Assembly: GCF_025630775.1 (NCBI RefSeq)
Contig: NZ_JAOSZE010000010.1
Coordinates: 161,308-225,307, forward strand
Direction of reading: 5' to 3'
DNA from: Actinoplanes sp. KI2
GTDB lineage: Bacteria > Actinomycetota > Actinomycetes > Mycobacteriales > Micromonosporaceae
DNA length: 64,000 bases
Shown: one piece after another, positions 20,866-29,218 of the stretch
Layout: the number at the start of each line of letters is the position of its first letter
Position numbering within the stretch: the stretch's first letter is position 1
Notes under the pieces: generated by a model
Databases searched by the model: none
Told to the model about the DNA's origin: nothing
The model's input: the letters and a program-made list of their open reading frames with translations, nothing else
Made by a program: the position numbers and the translations under genes

Positions 20866-21509
20866 GTGGGGTCCGCGCTCAGCGACTCCATTGTGGTGAC
20901 CTGCGCCCCGGACGCCGCCGCGAACGACTCGTCATGGCTGGCCATCAGCAGCGAGCCGCCGTCCTCGAGGTACTGCGCGAGCAGCGCCGCCACCTCCTTG
21001 CGGCCGTCCGGGTCGAGCCGCTGCTCGGGCTCGTCGAGGATCAGCAGCGAGCTGGGCCGCAGCAGCGCGCACGCCAGGGTGAGCCGCTGCTTCTGCCCGG
21101 AGGAGAGCGACGGCGGGATCGCGTCGGCGTGCCCGGCCAGGCCTAGTCGCTCGAGCGCCTCGTCGATGCCGGCCTCCTGCGGGTCCTGCCCGTGCGCGCG
21201 GCAGACCAGCTCGGCGTGCTCGTGCACGGTGAGGCCCGGGTACCAGGTCGGTGGCTCAACGGTGGTGACCACGGCCCGCCAGAACTCGGGCCCGGCGCCG
21301 GGCGGCGCGCCGAAGACCCGGATGGTGCCGGAGTCGGGCTCCTGGAGGCTGCTCACGCAGCGCAGCAGCGTCGACTTGCCGATACCGTTCTCGCCGGTCA
21401 CGCAGACGCCGGAGTTGGCCGGGACGGTGAGCGCGACGCCGACCAGCACCGGTGTGGAGCCGTAACTGACGTGCAGGTCCTCGACCTCGACGGCGGGATG
21501 ATCGACCAC
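20862..21509 (-). CDS. ABC transporter ATP-binding protein
   Basis: The 215-residue ATPase has Walker A VTGENGIGKSTLLR, the signature LSSGQKQRLTLACALL (with a second Ser in place of the usual Gly), Walker B LLILDEPEQRLDPDGR, and the switch His in LMASHDESFA. It is of minimal size with no accessory domain. The start is GTG 21509. It is translationally coupled to the polytopic partner encoded at 19360-20865 and lies 19 bp downstream of the aldehyde dehydrogenase gene on the same strand. Confidence 0.9.
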   Translation of the reverse strand: MVDHPAVEVEDLHVSYGSTPVLVGVALTVPANSGVCVTGENGIGKSTLLRCVSSLQEPDSGTIRVFGAPPGAGPEFWRAVVTTVEPPTWYPGLTVHEHAELVCRAHGQDPQEAGIDEALERLGLAGHADAIPPSLSSGQKQRLTLACALLRPSSLLILDEPEQRLDPDGRKEVAALLAQYLEDGGSLLMASHDESFAAASGAQVTTMESLSADPT

Positions 21510-21528
21510 CCCGACAGCTTACGAGCAC

Positions 21529-23022
21529 CTAGCTCTTGCGCCCGTACAGCATCCGTACCACCTTGACGATCTGCTTGATCTGGGCCGGGGTGCGCTCGAA
21601 GGTCGTCGACGGCAGCATCGACTTGGCGCGGCGCACCGTGATCGCCTTGGGCCGGGCGAACTCGCGCAGGCCGTCCTCGCCGTGGATGCGGCCGAAGCCG
21701 GAGTCGCCGACGCCGCCGAACGGCAGGTTGCCCATGCCGACGAAGGTCAGCGTGGAGTTGACCGCGACCATGCCGGAGCGCAGCCGGCGGGCGATGCGGA
21801 CCGCGTTCTTCTTGCCGAAGACCGCACCACCGAGACCGTACGGGCTGTCGTTGGCCAGTCGCACCGCCTCGTCGGCATCGGCGACCTTGGTGATCGTCAG
21901 GGTCGGCCCGAACGTCTCCTCGCGGATCTCCGACGAGTCGGCCGGGACGTCGACCAGCACGGTCGGCGCCACGTACGGCGGCTGCACCGCGTCGGCACCG
22001 CCGAGGACCGCCTTGCCGCCCTTGGCCAGCGCGTCGTCGATGTGGTCGCGGATGATGTCGATCTGCCGGGGCATGGTGATCGGGCCGATCTCCTCGCCGG
22101 TGCGCAGCTTGCCGGCCCGGGCCACGATCTCCTGCACCAGCCGGTCGTAGACCGGGGCCACCGCGTACACCCGCTCGATGCCGATGCAGGTCTGGCCGGC
22201 GTTGGTCATGCCGCCCCAGACGGCCGCCTCGGCGGCGGCCGGGATGTCCGCGTCGGCGTCGACGATCAACGCGTCCTTGCCGCCCGCCTCGATCACGACC
22301 GGGACCAGGTTTTCCGCACAGGCGGCCATCACCTTCTTGCCGGTGGCGGTGGAGCCGGTGAACGCCACCTTGCCGACCCCCGAGCGGCACAGCGCGCCGC
22401 CGACGTCACCCAGGCCGTGCACCGCCTGCAGCACCGGGTGCTCGGGCACCACCTCGGCGAACGTGTCGACCAGCCACTGGCCGACGATCGGGGTGTACTC
22501 ACTCGGCTTGAAGACCACCGCGTTGCCGGCCGCGAGCGCGCCGCTGATCGGGCCGATCGGCGTGACGATCGGGTAGTTCCACGGGCCGATCACGCCGACC
22601 ACGCCGTACGGCTGGTACTCCAGGTGGCCGGCGTGCTCGGCCAGCAGGAGCCGGGTGCGGGTACGCCGCGGGCCGAGCACCCGCTTCGCGTGATGGGCCG
22701 CCCAGTCGAGGTGCTCGATCGCGGCGACCGTCTCCATGACCGCGTCGTCGTGCGGCTTGCCCGCCTCCAAGGAGGTGAGCTGGGCCAGCTCCTCGATCCG
22801 CTGGACGATCAGCGAGCGCCAGCGCAGCAGCCGCTCCTTGCGGCCGTCGAAGCCGAGTCGCAGCCACCAGGACGCGGCCTCCCGAGCGCGCTCGACGGCG
22901 GCGCCGACCGCCGCGGCGTCGGCGACCGGGACGCGGCCGGCCTCGTCGCCGCTGGCCGGGTTGGTGGAGATGAGCACGCCGTCTTCGATCACCGGCACGC
23001 CGGGAACGCGAGTAGCCGTCAT
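21529..23022 (-). CDS. NAD(P)-dependent aldehyde dehydrogenase
   Basis: The 497-residue enzyme belongs to the class-3/succinate-semialdehyde-like branch of the ALDH superfamily. It has GVVGVIGPWNYPIVTPIGPI (cofactor and substrate channel) near residue 140, the general base Glu245 in VVIEAGGKDALIV, and the nucleophile Cys279 in NAGQTCIG. The C-terminus (VVRMLYGRKS) is short and basic. The substrate is probably a medium- or long-chain or aromatic aldehyde. Upstream (23043-23057) lies a box that recurs at the right edge of the window and may bind a fatty-acid-type TetR regulator. Confidence 0.92.
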   Translation of the reverse strand: MTATRVPGVPVIEDGVLISTNPASGDEAGRVPVADAAAVGAAVERAREAASWWLRLGFDGRKERLLRWRSLIVQRIEELAQLTSLEAGKPHDDAVMETVAAIEHLDWAAHHAKRVLGPRRTRTRLLLAEHAGHLEYQPYGVVGVIGPWNYPIVTPIGPISGALAAGNAVVFKPSEYTPIVGQWLVDTFAEVVPEHPVLQAVHGLGDVGGALCRSGVGKVAFTGSTATGKKVMAACAENLVPVVIEAGGKDALIVDADADIPAAAEAAVWGGMTNAGQTCIGIERVYAVAPVYDRLVQEIVARAGKLRTGEEIGPITMPRQIDIIRDHIDDALAKGGKAVLGGADAVQPPYVAPTVLVDVPADSSEIREETFGPTLTITKVADADEAVRLANDSPYGLGGAVFGKKNAVRIARRLRSGMVAVNSTLTFVGMGNLPFGGVGDSGFGRIHGEDGLREFARPKAITVRRAKSMLPSTTFERTPAQIKQIVKVVRMLYGRKS

Positions 23023-23042
23023 GGGCGGAGTCTACGGCCGTT

Positions 23043-23057
23043 GTTACCCGTCAGTCA
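23043..23057. promoter_or_regulatory. shared GTTACCCGTCAGT box
   Basis: GTTACCCGTCAGT (23043-23055) lies between the divergent aldehyde dehydrogenase and the small putative zinc-protein gene. Its complement ACTGACGGGTAAC is found again unchanged at 63929-63941, and a related palindrome occurs at 60941-60954. A 13-bp match at promoters suggests a common regulator, which is not visible here. Confidence 0.5.
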
Positions 23058-23062
23058 CTACG

Positions 23063-23068
23063 TACTCT
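23063..23068 (+). promoter_or_regulatory. -10 box of a leaderless promoter
   Basis: TACTCT lies six bases before the GTG at 23075. TTGTTA at 23041-23046 would be the -35 element with a 16-bp spacer, and it overlaps the shared box. Binding there would block this promoter. Confidence 0.5.
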
Positions 23069-23074
23069 TGACTG

Positions 23075-23407
23075 GTGCCGCGCCGAAATCACCCCCGCCG
23101 TCGTTCCGCCTCGGAGTCCCCTGAGTTGACGGACGAACGCGTGCGCAAGGGCGTCGATGGCGTCCAGCAGTGGCAGGACGGGGAGTGGATGGTGCGGTCC
23201 ATCTTCGGCGGGTCGGCGACGAAGGCGTACCGCTGCCCGGGGTGCATGCAGGAGATCCGGCCCGGCGTGGCGCACGTGGTGGCCTGGCCGGCCGACGAGC
23301 GCGGCGACCTCACCGACCGCCGGCACTGGCACACCGGCTGCTGGAAGGCCCGGGACCGGCGCGCCCCCGGGGTGGAACGCTCGCGCAACGCTCCGCACTA
23401 TGGGTGA
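23075..23407 (+). CDS. Small putative zinc-binding protein of unknown function
   Basis: The 110-residue protein has a basic, Arg-rich N-terminus followed by a compact domain. Its potential metal ligands are arranged as YRCPGCMQEI, then PGVAHVVAW, then HWHTGCW. A C-x2-C pair, one or two His and a later Cys are consistent with a single zinc site. It is a type conserved in actinobacteria, sometimes labelled ATP/GTP-binding, for which I see no nucleotide motif. The hydrolase gene starts 10 bp after it, so both may share the leaderless promoter at 23063. Confidence 0.78.
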   Translation: MPRRNHPRRRSASESPELTDERVRKGVDGVQQWQDGEWMVRSIFGGSATKAYRCPGCMQEIRPGVAHVVAWPADERGDLTDRRHWHTGCWKARDRRAPGVERSRNAPHYG

Positions 23408-23417
23408 TGATCATCAG

Positions 23418-24242
23418 ATGACGAACCAGATCCGTGCGAACTCGATACTGCCCGCGCATCGCGAGGACATCGAGCTGCACACCGCCGACGGCCTCACCCT
23501 GGTCGGTGAGCTGGCCCGCCCGCTCGACCGCGACCCGGTCGCCACGCTGGTGTGCCTGCACCCGCTGCCCACGCACGGCGGCATGATGGACAGTCACGTC
23601 TTCCGCAAGGCGGCCTGGCGGCTGCCGGCGCTGGCCGGACTCGCGGTGCTGCGCTTCAACACCCGGGGGACCAGCAGCGTGCGAGGGACGTCGGAGGGCG
23701 CGTTCGAGGGCGCCCTCGGCGAGAAGTACGACGTGGCCGCCGCCATAGAATTTGCCGATTTTTCGGAATTGCCGAACATCTGGCTGCTGGGCTGGTCCTT
23801 CGGCACCGACCTGACCCTCATGCACGGCCTCGACCCGGCGGTGGTCGGCGCGATCCTGCTCTCGCCGCCGCTGCGGTACTCCCGGCAAGACCACCTTGAC
23901 GCGTGGAAGAGCAGCGGCAAACCGCTCACCGCCCTGATTCCCGAGTTCGACGACTACCTGCGACCGGCCGAGGCCGCTGACCGATTTGCCGGGGTGGCGG
24001 AGGTTGTCCCGGTGGACGGCGCGAAGCACCTCTGGGTCGGCGACGCCGAGCGCGTGCTGGACGAGATCGTCAAGCGGGTCGCGCCCGACGTCCCCGTCCC
24101 GCTGCCGCGGACCTGGGACGGCCCGATGGAGAGCGGCGACATGAACGCCTACGCCGACCGCACCGTGGCCGCCTTCGCCGACGTGCCCGTCCCCGGACCG
24201 CTCAGTGGCTCTCCTGACTCGGCACCACGACCTCGCGAATGA
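23418..24242 (+). CDS. Alpha/beta hydrolase
   Basis: The 274-residue protein has the alpha/beta hydrolase pattern of the actinobacterial CocE/NonD-like type: VATLVCLHPLPTHGG (oxyanion region) and LRFNTRGTSSVRG. The nucleophile elbow is G-W-S-F-G in IWLLGWSFGTDLTL, and the C-terminal His is in VDGAKHLWVGD. The substrate is unknown; small acyl esters are typical of the fold. ATG 23418 is used; ATG 23400 in frame would add six residues and overlap the preceding stop. The last 41 bp overlap the convergent permease gene. Confidence 0.85.
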   Translation: MTNQIRANSILPAHREDIELHTADGLTLVGELARPLDRDPVATLVCLHPLPTHGGMMDSHVFRKAAWRLPALAGLAVLRFNTRGTSSVRGTSEGAFEGALGEKYDVAAAIEFADFSELPNIWLLGWSFGTDLTLMHGLDPAVVGAILLSPPLRYSRQDHLDAWKSSGKPLTALIPEFDDYLRPAEAADRFAGVAEVVPVDGAKHLWVGDAERVLDEIVKRVAPDVPVPLPRTWDGPMESGDMNAYADRTVAAFADVPVPGPLSGSPDSAPRPRE

Positions 24243-25326
24243 TCAGCTGAACGGCGGCCACCATCGGGATCGCCACCAGCGCGCCCACCACGCCGAACAG
24301 CGCCACCCCGAGCAGCGCCGCGACCACCGCCGCCACGTCGCTCACCTTCACCGACCGGCGCATCACGCTCGGATAGATCAGGTAGTTCTCCACCTGCTGG
24401 TAGATGATGAAGAAGACGACGCAGACCAGCCCGGCGGTGAGCGACGAGGCGAAGCCCACCAGGCTCACGATGATCGCGCCGAGGGTGGCGCCGATCTGCG
24501 GGATCAGGTCGCAGACGGCGACCACCACGGCCAGCGCGAACGGGTAGGCCAGCCCGAGGATCATGGCGAGCACGAACGAGCTGAAGCCGGCCAGCACCGC
24601 GATCGCGAGCGCACCCACCATGTACGCGCCGACCTTGGTCAGGATCTCGTCGGTGAGCAGCCGCACCCGGGCTCGCCGGGAGGCCGGCGCCAGCGAGTAG
24701 GCCGACTCGCGCAGCCGGTCGAAGGCGGCCATGAAGTAGATCGTCAGGACCAGCACGGTGAGCGTGTTGAAGATCGTTCCGAAGATCAGCTTGGCCCCGC
24801 CCACGACGCCGCCGACCGCGTTGCCGACCGTGCCCGCGTTGACCGCGCTGGTGACCTTCTCCATGATGTCGTAGCGCACGATCAGCTCTTTGATCGTCTG
24901 GTTGCGCTGCAGCTGCGACACGTAGTCGGGCACGTTTTTGATCAGCTCGTTGGTCTGCGTGACCAGCGGCGGAATCAGCGCGATGATGCCGCCGATCAGC
25001 AGCGCCAGCACCACCAGCGCCACGATCGCGACCGCGCCGCCGCGCGGGACGCCGCGCCGGCGCAGCCAGCTCACCGCCGGGTTGAGGCCGATGGCCAGGA
25101 ACGCCGCGATGAAGATCAGGACCAGGATCGACGCGGCGTTGCGAATCCCCAGGAAGATGGTGTACGCGAGGAGCAGGCCGAGCCCGCCCAGCAGGCCGAT
25201 GATGAACGGGTTGCGCCGGTCGATCGGCGGTCCGGGGCGGCCGAAGCGGCCCTCAAGCTCCGCCTCGGTGGTCGCGTCGTCCACGTCGTCCGCCGGAGCG
25301 GTCTCGATCTCTTCGTCTGCGGCCAC
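24202..25326 (-). CDS. AI-2E family transporter (PerM/TqsA type)
   Basis: The 374-residue membrane protein has an acidic N-terminal tail (residues 1-40) and then seven or eight membrane helices: paired helices at 45-90, a long amphipathic stretch (IPPLVTQTNELIKNVPDYVSQLQRNQTIKEL), and the C-terminal half with FMAAFDRLRESAYSL. It also has the family pattern LGLAYPFALAVVVAVCDLIPQIGATLGAIIV and QQVENYLIYPSVMRRSVKVSD. Members export AI-2, ions or other small molecules; the substrate cannot be read here. Its 3' end overlaps the coding sequence of the hydrolase on the other strand by 41 bp. Confidence 0.9.
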   Translation of the reverse strand: MAADEEIETAPADDVDDATTEAELEGRFGRPGPPIDRRNPFIIGLLGGLGLLLAYTIFLGIRNAASILVLIFIAAFLAIGLNPAVSWLRRRGVPRGGAVAIVALVVLALLIGGIIALIPPLVTQTNELIKNVPDYVSQLQRNQTIKELIVRYDIMEKVTSAVNAGTVGNAVGGVVGGAKLIFGTIFNTLTVLVLTIYFMAAFDRLRESAYSLAPASRRARVRLLTDEILTKVGAYMVGALAIAVLAGFSSFVLAMILGLAYPFALAVVVAVCDLIPQIGATLGAIIVSLVGFASSLTAGLVCVVFFIIYQQVENYLIYPSVMRRSVKVSDVAAVVAALLGVALFGVVGALVAIPMVAAVQLIIREVVVPSQESH

Positions 25327-25373
25327 CGGGCCAAGTCCTCCCGCCGATCTTTTCGGCGGAGGCTATCACCCGA

Positions 25374-26870
25374 CTACTCCGCGTCGGCACCTACCCGAGA
25401 GGCGGGCGGCACGGTGACCTTGGCCGATGCGGTGACCTTGCCCGGCCCGGCCGCGTGCTGGCCGACCGATTCCTCCGCGGCGTGCTGGCCGACCGCGTGC
25501 TGGCCGACCGACTCCTCCGCGGCGTGCGCGCCGACCGAGCCACCGGCGACGGCCTTCTCGGCCGGCTCGTCGTTCTTTTCGCGGTCGATGTCGTCGCGGT
25601 CGTCCTCGTCGTCCCCGTCAGGGGAGGCGGCGGCGGCGAGCACCGCGGCGGCGGCCAGCTCGGCGACCCGCTTCGCTTCCTTCTGCACCTGGCGGCGGAT
25701 GTCGGCGGCGTGCCGCTCGGCGGCCTCGGCGCCCCGCTGCGCCTCGACGACCCGCACGGTCTCGGCCTCCAGTTGCTTGCGCATCTCGGCGATCTGCTCA
25801 TCGACCTGCTCGGCCTCCTGCCGGCCGGCACGGGCGCGCTCCTGCGCCTCCGCGAGCTGCCGCTCCGCCTCGGCGGTCGCGGCCTGGGCGGCCTCGAGGT
25901 CGGCGGCGGCCTGCGCGATCTTCTCCTGCTGAGACTCGATTTCCCGGCGTACGGCGGTGGCCTGGTCGTCCGAGCGGCGGAGCACCTCCTCGGCGTACTT
26001 GTCGGCCTCGCTGCGCAGGTCGGCGCACTGCTTCTCGACGGCCGCGCGCTGCTGGGCGAGCTCCTGGGCGAGGGACTGGCGGAGCTGCCCGAGCTCCTGC
26101 TCCGCGGTGGCCTTCAGCTCGTTGTGCGTGCGGTCGGCGTCCGCCCGCTGCGCGTCGATCTCCTGCTGGCTCTTCTCCCGGATGGCCTTGATCTCCTGGT
26201 CGGCCTGCATCCGGGCGGACTGGGCGTAGCCGTCGGCCTCGGCGCGCACCCGGTGCGCGTCTCGCGCGGCCTGCTCGGTGAGCTGCTGGGCGTCGGTTCG
26301 GGCGCGGGCCAGCATGCCCTCGGCCTCGGCGCGCATCTGCTCGGCGGACTGGCGGGCGGCGGACAACGCCTTTTCCTGCGCGGCGCGCTTGACGACGTCG
26401 GCCCGCTCCTCCTCGGCGCGCCGGGCGGCCAGGGCGATCTCGAAATCGCGGACGCCGTCGCGGGCGTGCTTTTCCGCCTCGGCCCGGATGCGCTCGGCCT
26501 CGGCGAGCCGGGCGGCGATGTCGTCGGTGGCCGATGCCTTGATCGCCTCGGCCTGCTCCTCGGCCAGCTCGAGTATCCGCCCGATCCGCGGGCCCAGGTG
26601 GTGGAAGGTGACCTCGGGCCCGATCCCGCCGTCCCGGCGGGCTTGGGTGATCTCCTGCTGGAGGCGCTCGATCTGCGCGGCCATGCCCTGGATCTGGGCA
26701 TACGCCTGCTCGCGTTCGGAGGCCAGCGCGGCTATCTCGTTCTCGGCTCTCGCGACGTACCGCTCGACCTGCTTCTTCTCGTAGCCCCGCAGGGCGGTTT
26801 CGAAGCTGGGCTCGGTGGCCGCGTCTCCGCCAAGACCGAAGATTTCACCGCCATGCGACATGCTGTCCAT
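25374..26870 (-). CDS. DivIVA-like coiled-coil protein, probable FilP counterpart
   Basis: The 498-residue protein opens with a DivIVA-like N-motif (FETALRGYEKKQVERYV). About 380 residues of almost uninterrupted coiled coil rich in Glu, Ala, Gln and Arg follow (30-410). The acidic tail has DDEDDRDDIDREKND and short VGQHA repeats. Proteins of this build act as cytoskeleton at hyphal tips. In Streptomyces the neighbouring genes filP and scy occupy the same position next to methylmalonyl-CoA epimerase. It is longer than FilP as I recall it (about 310 residues). ATG 26870 is used; ATG 26861 is possible. A terminator upstream separates it from the next coiled-coil gene. Confidence 0.82.
   Translation of the reverse strand: MDSMSHGGEIFGLGGDAATEPSFETALRGYEKKQVERYVARAENEIAALASEREQAYAQIQGMAAQIERLQQEITQARRDGGIGPEVTFHHLGPRIGRILELAEEQAEAIKASATDDIAARLAEAERIRAEAEKHARDGVRDFEIALAARRAEEERADVVKRAAQEKALSAARQSAEQMRAEAEGMLARARTDAQQLTEQAARDAHRVRAEADGYAQSARMQADQEIKAIREKSQQEIDAQRADADRTHNELKATAEQELGQLRQSLAQELAQQRAAVEKQCADLRSEADKYAEEVLRRSDDQATAVRREIESQQEKIAQAAADLEAAQAATAEAERQLAEAQERARAGRQEAEQVDEQIAEMRKQLEAETVRVVEAQRGAEAAERHAADIRRQVQKEAKRVAELAAAAVLAAAASPDGDDEDDRDDIDREKNDEPAEKAVAGGSVGAHAAEESVGQHAVGQHAAEESVGQHAAGPGKVTASAKVTVPPASRVGADAE
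25451..25538 (-). repeat. in-frame repeats in the tail of the coiled-coil gene
   Basis: Within the C-terminal tail the units AAEESVGQHA and VGQHA recur (about three full and one half copy), written in DNA as repeats of GCGTGCTGGCCGACCG. This is a small slippage-prone array inside the reading frame, and the frame is kept. Confidence 0.7.
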
Positions 26871-26991
26871 CCTCACATACGCATCGTCCCGTCTGGGAGG
26901 GATACACACCGTCCTGGGCGGAGTATGCGTCTAGTTGAGATTTGTCTGAGCCGGCTCGCCGTGAGCAAGGCTACGCGCGCAAAACGAGTCA

Positions 26992-27020
26992 GGCCGCATC
27001 GGAGAAACTCCGATACGGCC
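26992..27020 (-). terminator. terminator between the two coiled-coil genes
   Basis: GGCCGCATCGGAG (26992-27004) pairs with CTCCGATACGGCC (27008-27020) over thirteen positions with one mismatch and a loop of AAA. It lies about 105 bp after the stop of the 27125-28441 gene, so it ends that transcript and gives the FilP-like gene its own promoter. Confidence 0.75.
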
Positions 27021-27124
27021 CGCATCGATGTGTAGCGGCCGACTGAACTACCGTCGCGCACCCGGACGGATGACGCAACCGGAGGGATCAGTGGCGAACG
27101 ACTCAGGAACTGAGGGTGAAATAC

Positions 27125-28441
27125 TCAGGAGTTGGTCTTGGCAGCCACCGGCTTGTCACCAGCGCCGTTGTGGTCCGCCTCGGCGCTGCGCTGGGCCGAT
27201 TCGGGGCTGCGCTGGGCCGGCGACGCCGACTTCGCGGCCTCGGCAGCCGCCTTGGCGCCGCCGCCCACCCCCGGCACGAGACCGGACAGACCGGACAACA
27301 TCTGACCGAGCTGGTTGGTGACCTGGTCCTTCTGACGGGTGAGATCTTCCACCTCACGCTTGGCCGCCTGGGTGGTCAGCTCGGCCTCGGTGCGGGCCTC
27401 GCTCATCAACCGCTGGGCCTCGGCGCGGGCCTCGCTCACCGTCTTTTCCGCGAGGGCGCGGGACTTCTCGGTGGTCTCCACCGCGTTGCGCTCGGACTCG
27501 ACCCGGCGCTGCTCGGCGCGCTGCTCGATCTCCTTCGCGCGGTCCTCGGCGGCGCGGGCCCGCTCCTCGGCCTCGCCCACCATCTTCTGGGTGGCGGCGA
27601 GCTGGGCGGCGTGCCGCTGGGACTCCTCGCGCTCGGATTTCTCCCGCCGCTCGGCGATCTCCAGCGCCAGGGACTGCAGGTCCTTGTCGCGCTTGTCGCG
27701 GGTGTCGGTCAGCAGCTTGGTCGCCTCGGCGCGCTTCTCCTCCGCCTCGCGGGAGGCCTTGGCCCGCAGCTGGGTGATCTCGCGCTCGGCGGTGGCGCGC
27801 AGCGACGCGACCTCACGCTCCACGGTCGACTTCAGCTCGGCGACCTCGTGCGCGGTGACCGTACGCAGCTGCTTGGTCTCGCGGTCGGCGTCCGACCGGA
27901 GCGTGTCCGCCTCCCGCCGGGCCTGGACGCGGGCCTCGGCCGCCTCCCGCTCGGCGTGCGTGCGGACCTGGCCGGCCTCGCGCTCGGCGGTCGCCTTCAT
28001 GGCGGCGGCCTCAGCGCGCGCCTTGTCGGTGATCTCGCGGGCCTCCAGCCGGGCCGCCGAGAGGATGCCCTCGGACTCCCGCTTCGCCTCGCTGCGGTGG
28101 TCGTTCGCCTGCTCCTCGGCCAGCCGCAGGATCTGCTCGACCCGGGTGCCCAGCCCGGAGAGCGTGGGCCGGTTGTTCTCCTCCAGCAGCTTGTTGCTGT
28201 CGGCGAGCTTCTGCTCCACGGCGTTGAGCCGCTGCTCGGCCTGGCGCAGCCGTCGCTGCGCGTCGTTCATCCGCTGCTCGGCCTCGCCCTGGGCCTGCTG
28301 GGACTGGTTAAGCGCGGCGATGAGCCGGCCCAGATGTGCGTCCACCTGCCCGCGGTCGTAGCCGCGGAGAACGACGGTGAAGTCGTGCTGCGAGTTTGCA
28401 CCGTCGAAGAATGCCAAGTTCTGATCCTGCTGCTGAGGCAT
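27125..28441 (-). CDS. DivIVA-like coiled-coil protein at the scy position
   Basis: The 438-residue protein has the N-terminal DivIVA-like motif FTVVLRGYDRGQVDAHLGRLI (about residues 21-41) and then 320 residues of coiled coil, with many ERE/AER/EAR heptads. A short Ala/Ser-rich tail ends in KTNS. Its place between the FilP-like gene and methylmalonyl-CoA epimerase is that of Streptomyces scy, but Scy is roughly three times longer (recalled). By its N-terminal motif this protein resembles FilP more. A paralogous pair with a role in polar growth or cell shape is the likely reading. ATG 28441 is chosen; the upstream GTG would add eight residues. Confidence 0.82.
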   Translation of the reverse strand: MPQQQDQNLAFFDGANSQHDFTVVLRGYDRGQVDAHLGRLIAALNQSQQAQGEAEQRMNDAQRRLRQAEQRLNAVEQKLADSNKLLEENNRPTLSGLGTRVEQILRLAEEQANDHRSEAKRESEGILSAARLEAREITDKARAEAAAMKATAEREAGQVRTHAEREAAEARVQARREADTLRSDADRETKQLRTVTAHEVAELKSTVEREVASLRATAEREITQLRAKASREAEEKRAEATKLLTDTRDKRDKDLQSLALEIAERREKSEREESQRHAAQLAATQKMVGEAEERARAAEDRAKEIEQRAEQRRVESERNAVETTEKSRALAEKTVSEARAEAQRLMSEARTEAELTTQAAKREVEDLTRQKDQVTNQLGQMLSGLSGLVPGVGGGAKAAAEAAKSASPAQRSPESAQRSAEADHNGAGDKPVAAKTNS

Positions 28442-28537
28442 TGGGCCATCCTGGCGAAGACGCACCAGCCACGCAAGAGCGGACGGGCATCGGAAACGAC
28501 ACGTAGATCAGCTTTTGAGCAGCCCGGAAGTTGTGGT

Positions 28538-28559
28538 GCCCGCCGTTCGGGCGGCGGGC
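28538..28559 (-). terminator. stem-loop downstream of the epimerase gene
   Basis: GCCCGCCG (28538-28545) and CGGCGGGC (28552-28559) form a perfect 8-bp stem with a six-base loop. It stands between the epimerase stop (28707) and the coiled-coil gene start (28441) on the same strand. A second partly overlapping GC stem follows it. Confidence 0.5.
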
Positions 28560-28706
28560 GCAAGCCGCCCGGCGAAAGCTGTTCGCCGCGCTGTCACCTG
28601 CTGTATCCGGGTTCTGCGAGATCGGCCGGGCGGTCGCGCCGCTCGATGTCCACGATCCTGCCAGGCCGCCCGCGATCCGTCAGGACGATTCACCCGTAAG
28701 ACGGAG

Positions 28707-29171
28707 CTATCGGGCAGGCTCCACCAATTCCACCAGAACCCCACCCGCGTCCTTGGGGTGGACGAAGTTGATCCGTGATCCGGCCGTTCCCCGGCGGGGT
28801 GTGTCGTAGAGAAGCCGGAGGCCCCGGGCGCGCAGTGCCGCCGACGCCGCCTCGACGTCGGCCACCGTGTAGGCCAGTTGCTGCAGTCCCGGCCCGCTGC
28901 GGTCGAGGAACTTGGCGATCGTCGAATCGGGCCGGGCCGGTGCGAGCAACTGCAGCCGCGGGCCGGCGCCGTCGCCGACCGCGAGCATCGCCTCCCGTAC
29001 GCCTTGCTCCTCGTTCGTCTCTTCGTGCACGACGTGCAGGCCGAAGGTCTCGGCATAGAAGGCCTTCGCGGCGTCGAGATCGGGCACCGCGATGCCCACG
29101 TGGTCGATCCGCAGGAGGTCCACGCCCAGGAATGTGACATTCTCAGCGGCGTTAGGTGAGGCGTTGGTCAT
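28707..29171 (-). CDS. mce: Methylmalonyl-CoA epimerase
   Basis: This enzyme interconverts (R)- and (S)-methylmalonyl-CoA in the cytoplasm, between propionyl-CoA carboxylase and the B12-dependent mutase. The 154-residue protein has the two-module VOC fold: LLRIDHVGIAVPDLDAAKAFYAETFGL (metal His in DHVGIAV), QLLAPARPDSTIAKFLDRSGPGLQQLAYTV (metal Gln/His region), and a final VLVELVEPA with the metal Glu. ATG 29171 gives a short variable N-terminus. It is divergent from the thiolase gene with 47 bp between them and belongs to the acyl-CoA group with meaB and icmA. Confidence 0.92.
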   Translation of the reverse strand: MTNASPNAAENVTFLGVDLLRIDHVGIAVPDLDAAKAFYAETFGLHVVHEETNEEQGVREAMLAVGDGAGPRLQLLAPARPDSTIAKFLDRSGPGLQQLAYTVADVEAASAALRARGLRLLYDTPRRGTAGSRINFVHPKDAGGVLVELVEPAR

Positions 29172-29218
29172 GCTACTAGTCTTACTTGAACCACCGTTCA
29201 GGACGAAAGCGATCACCC

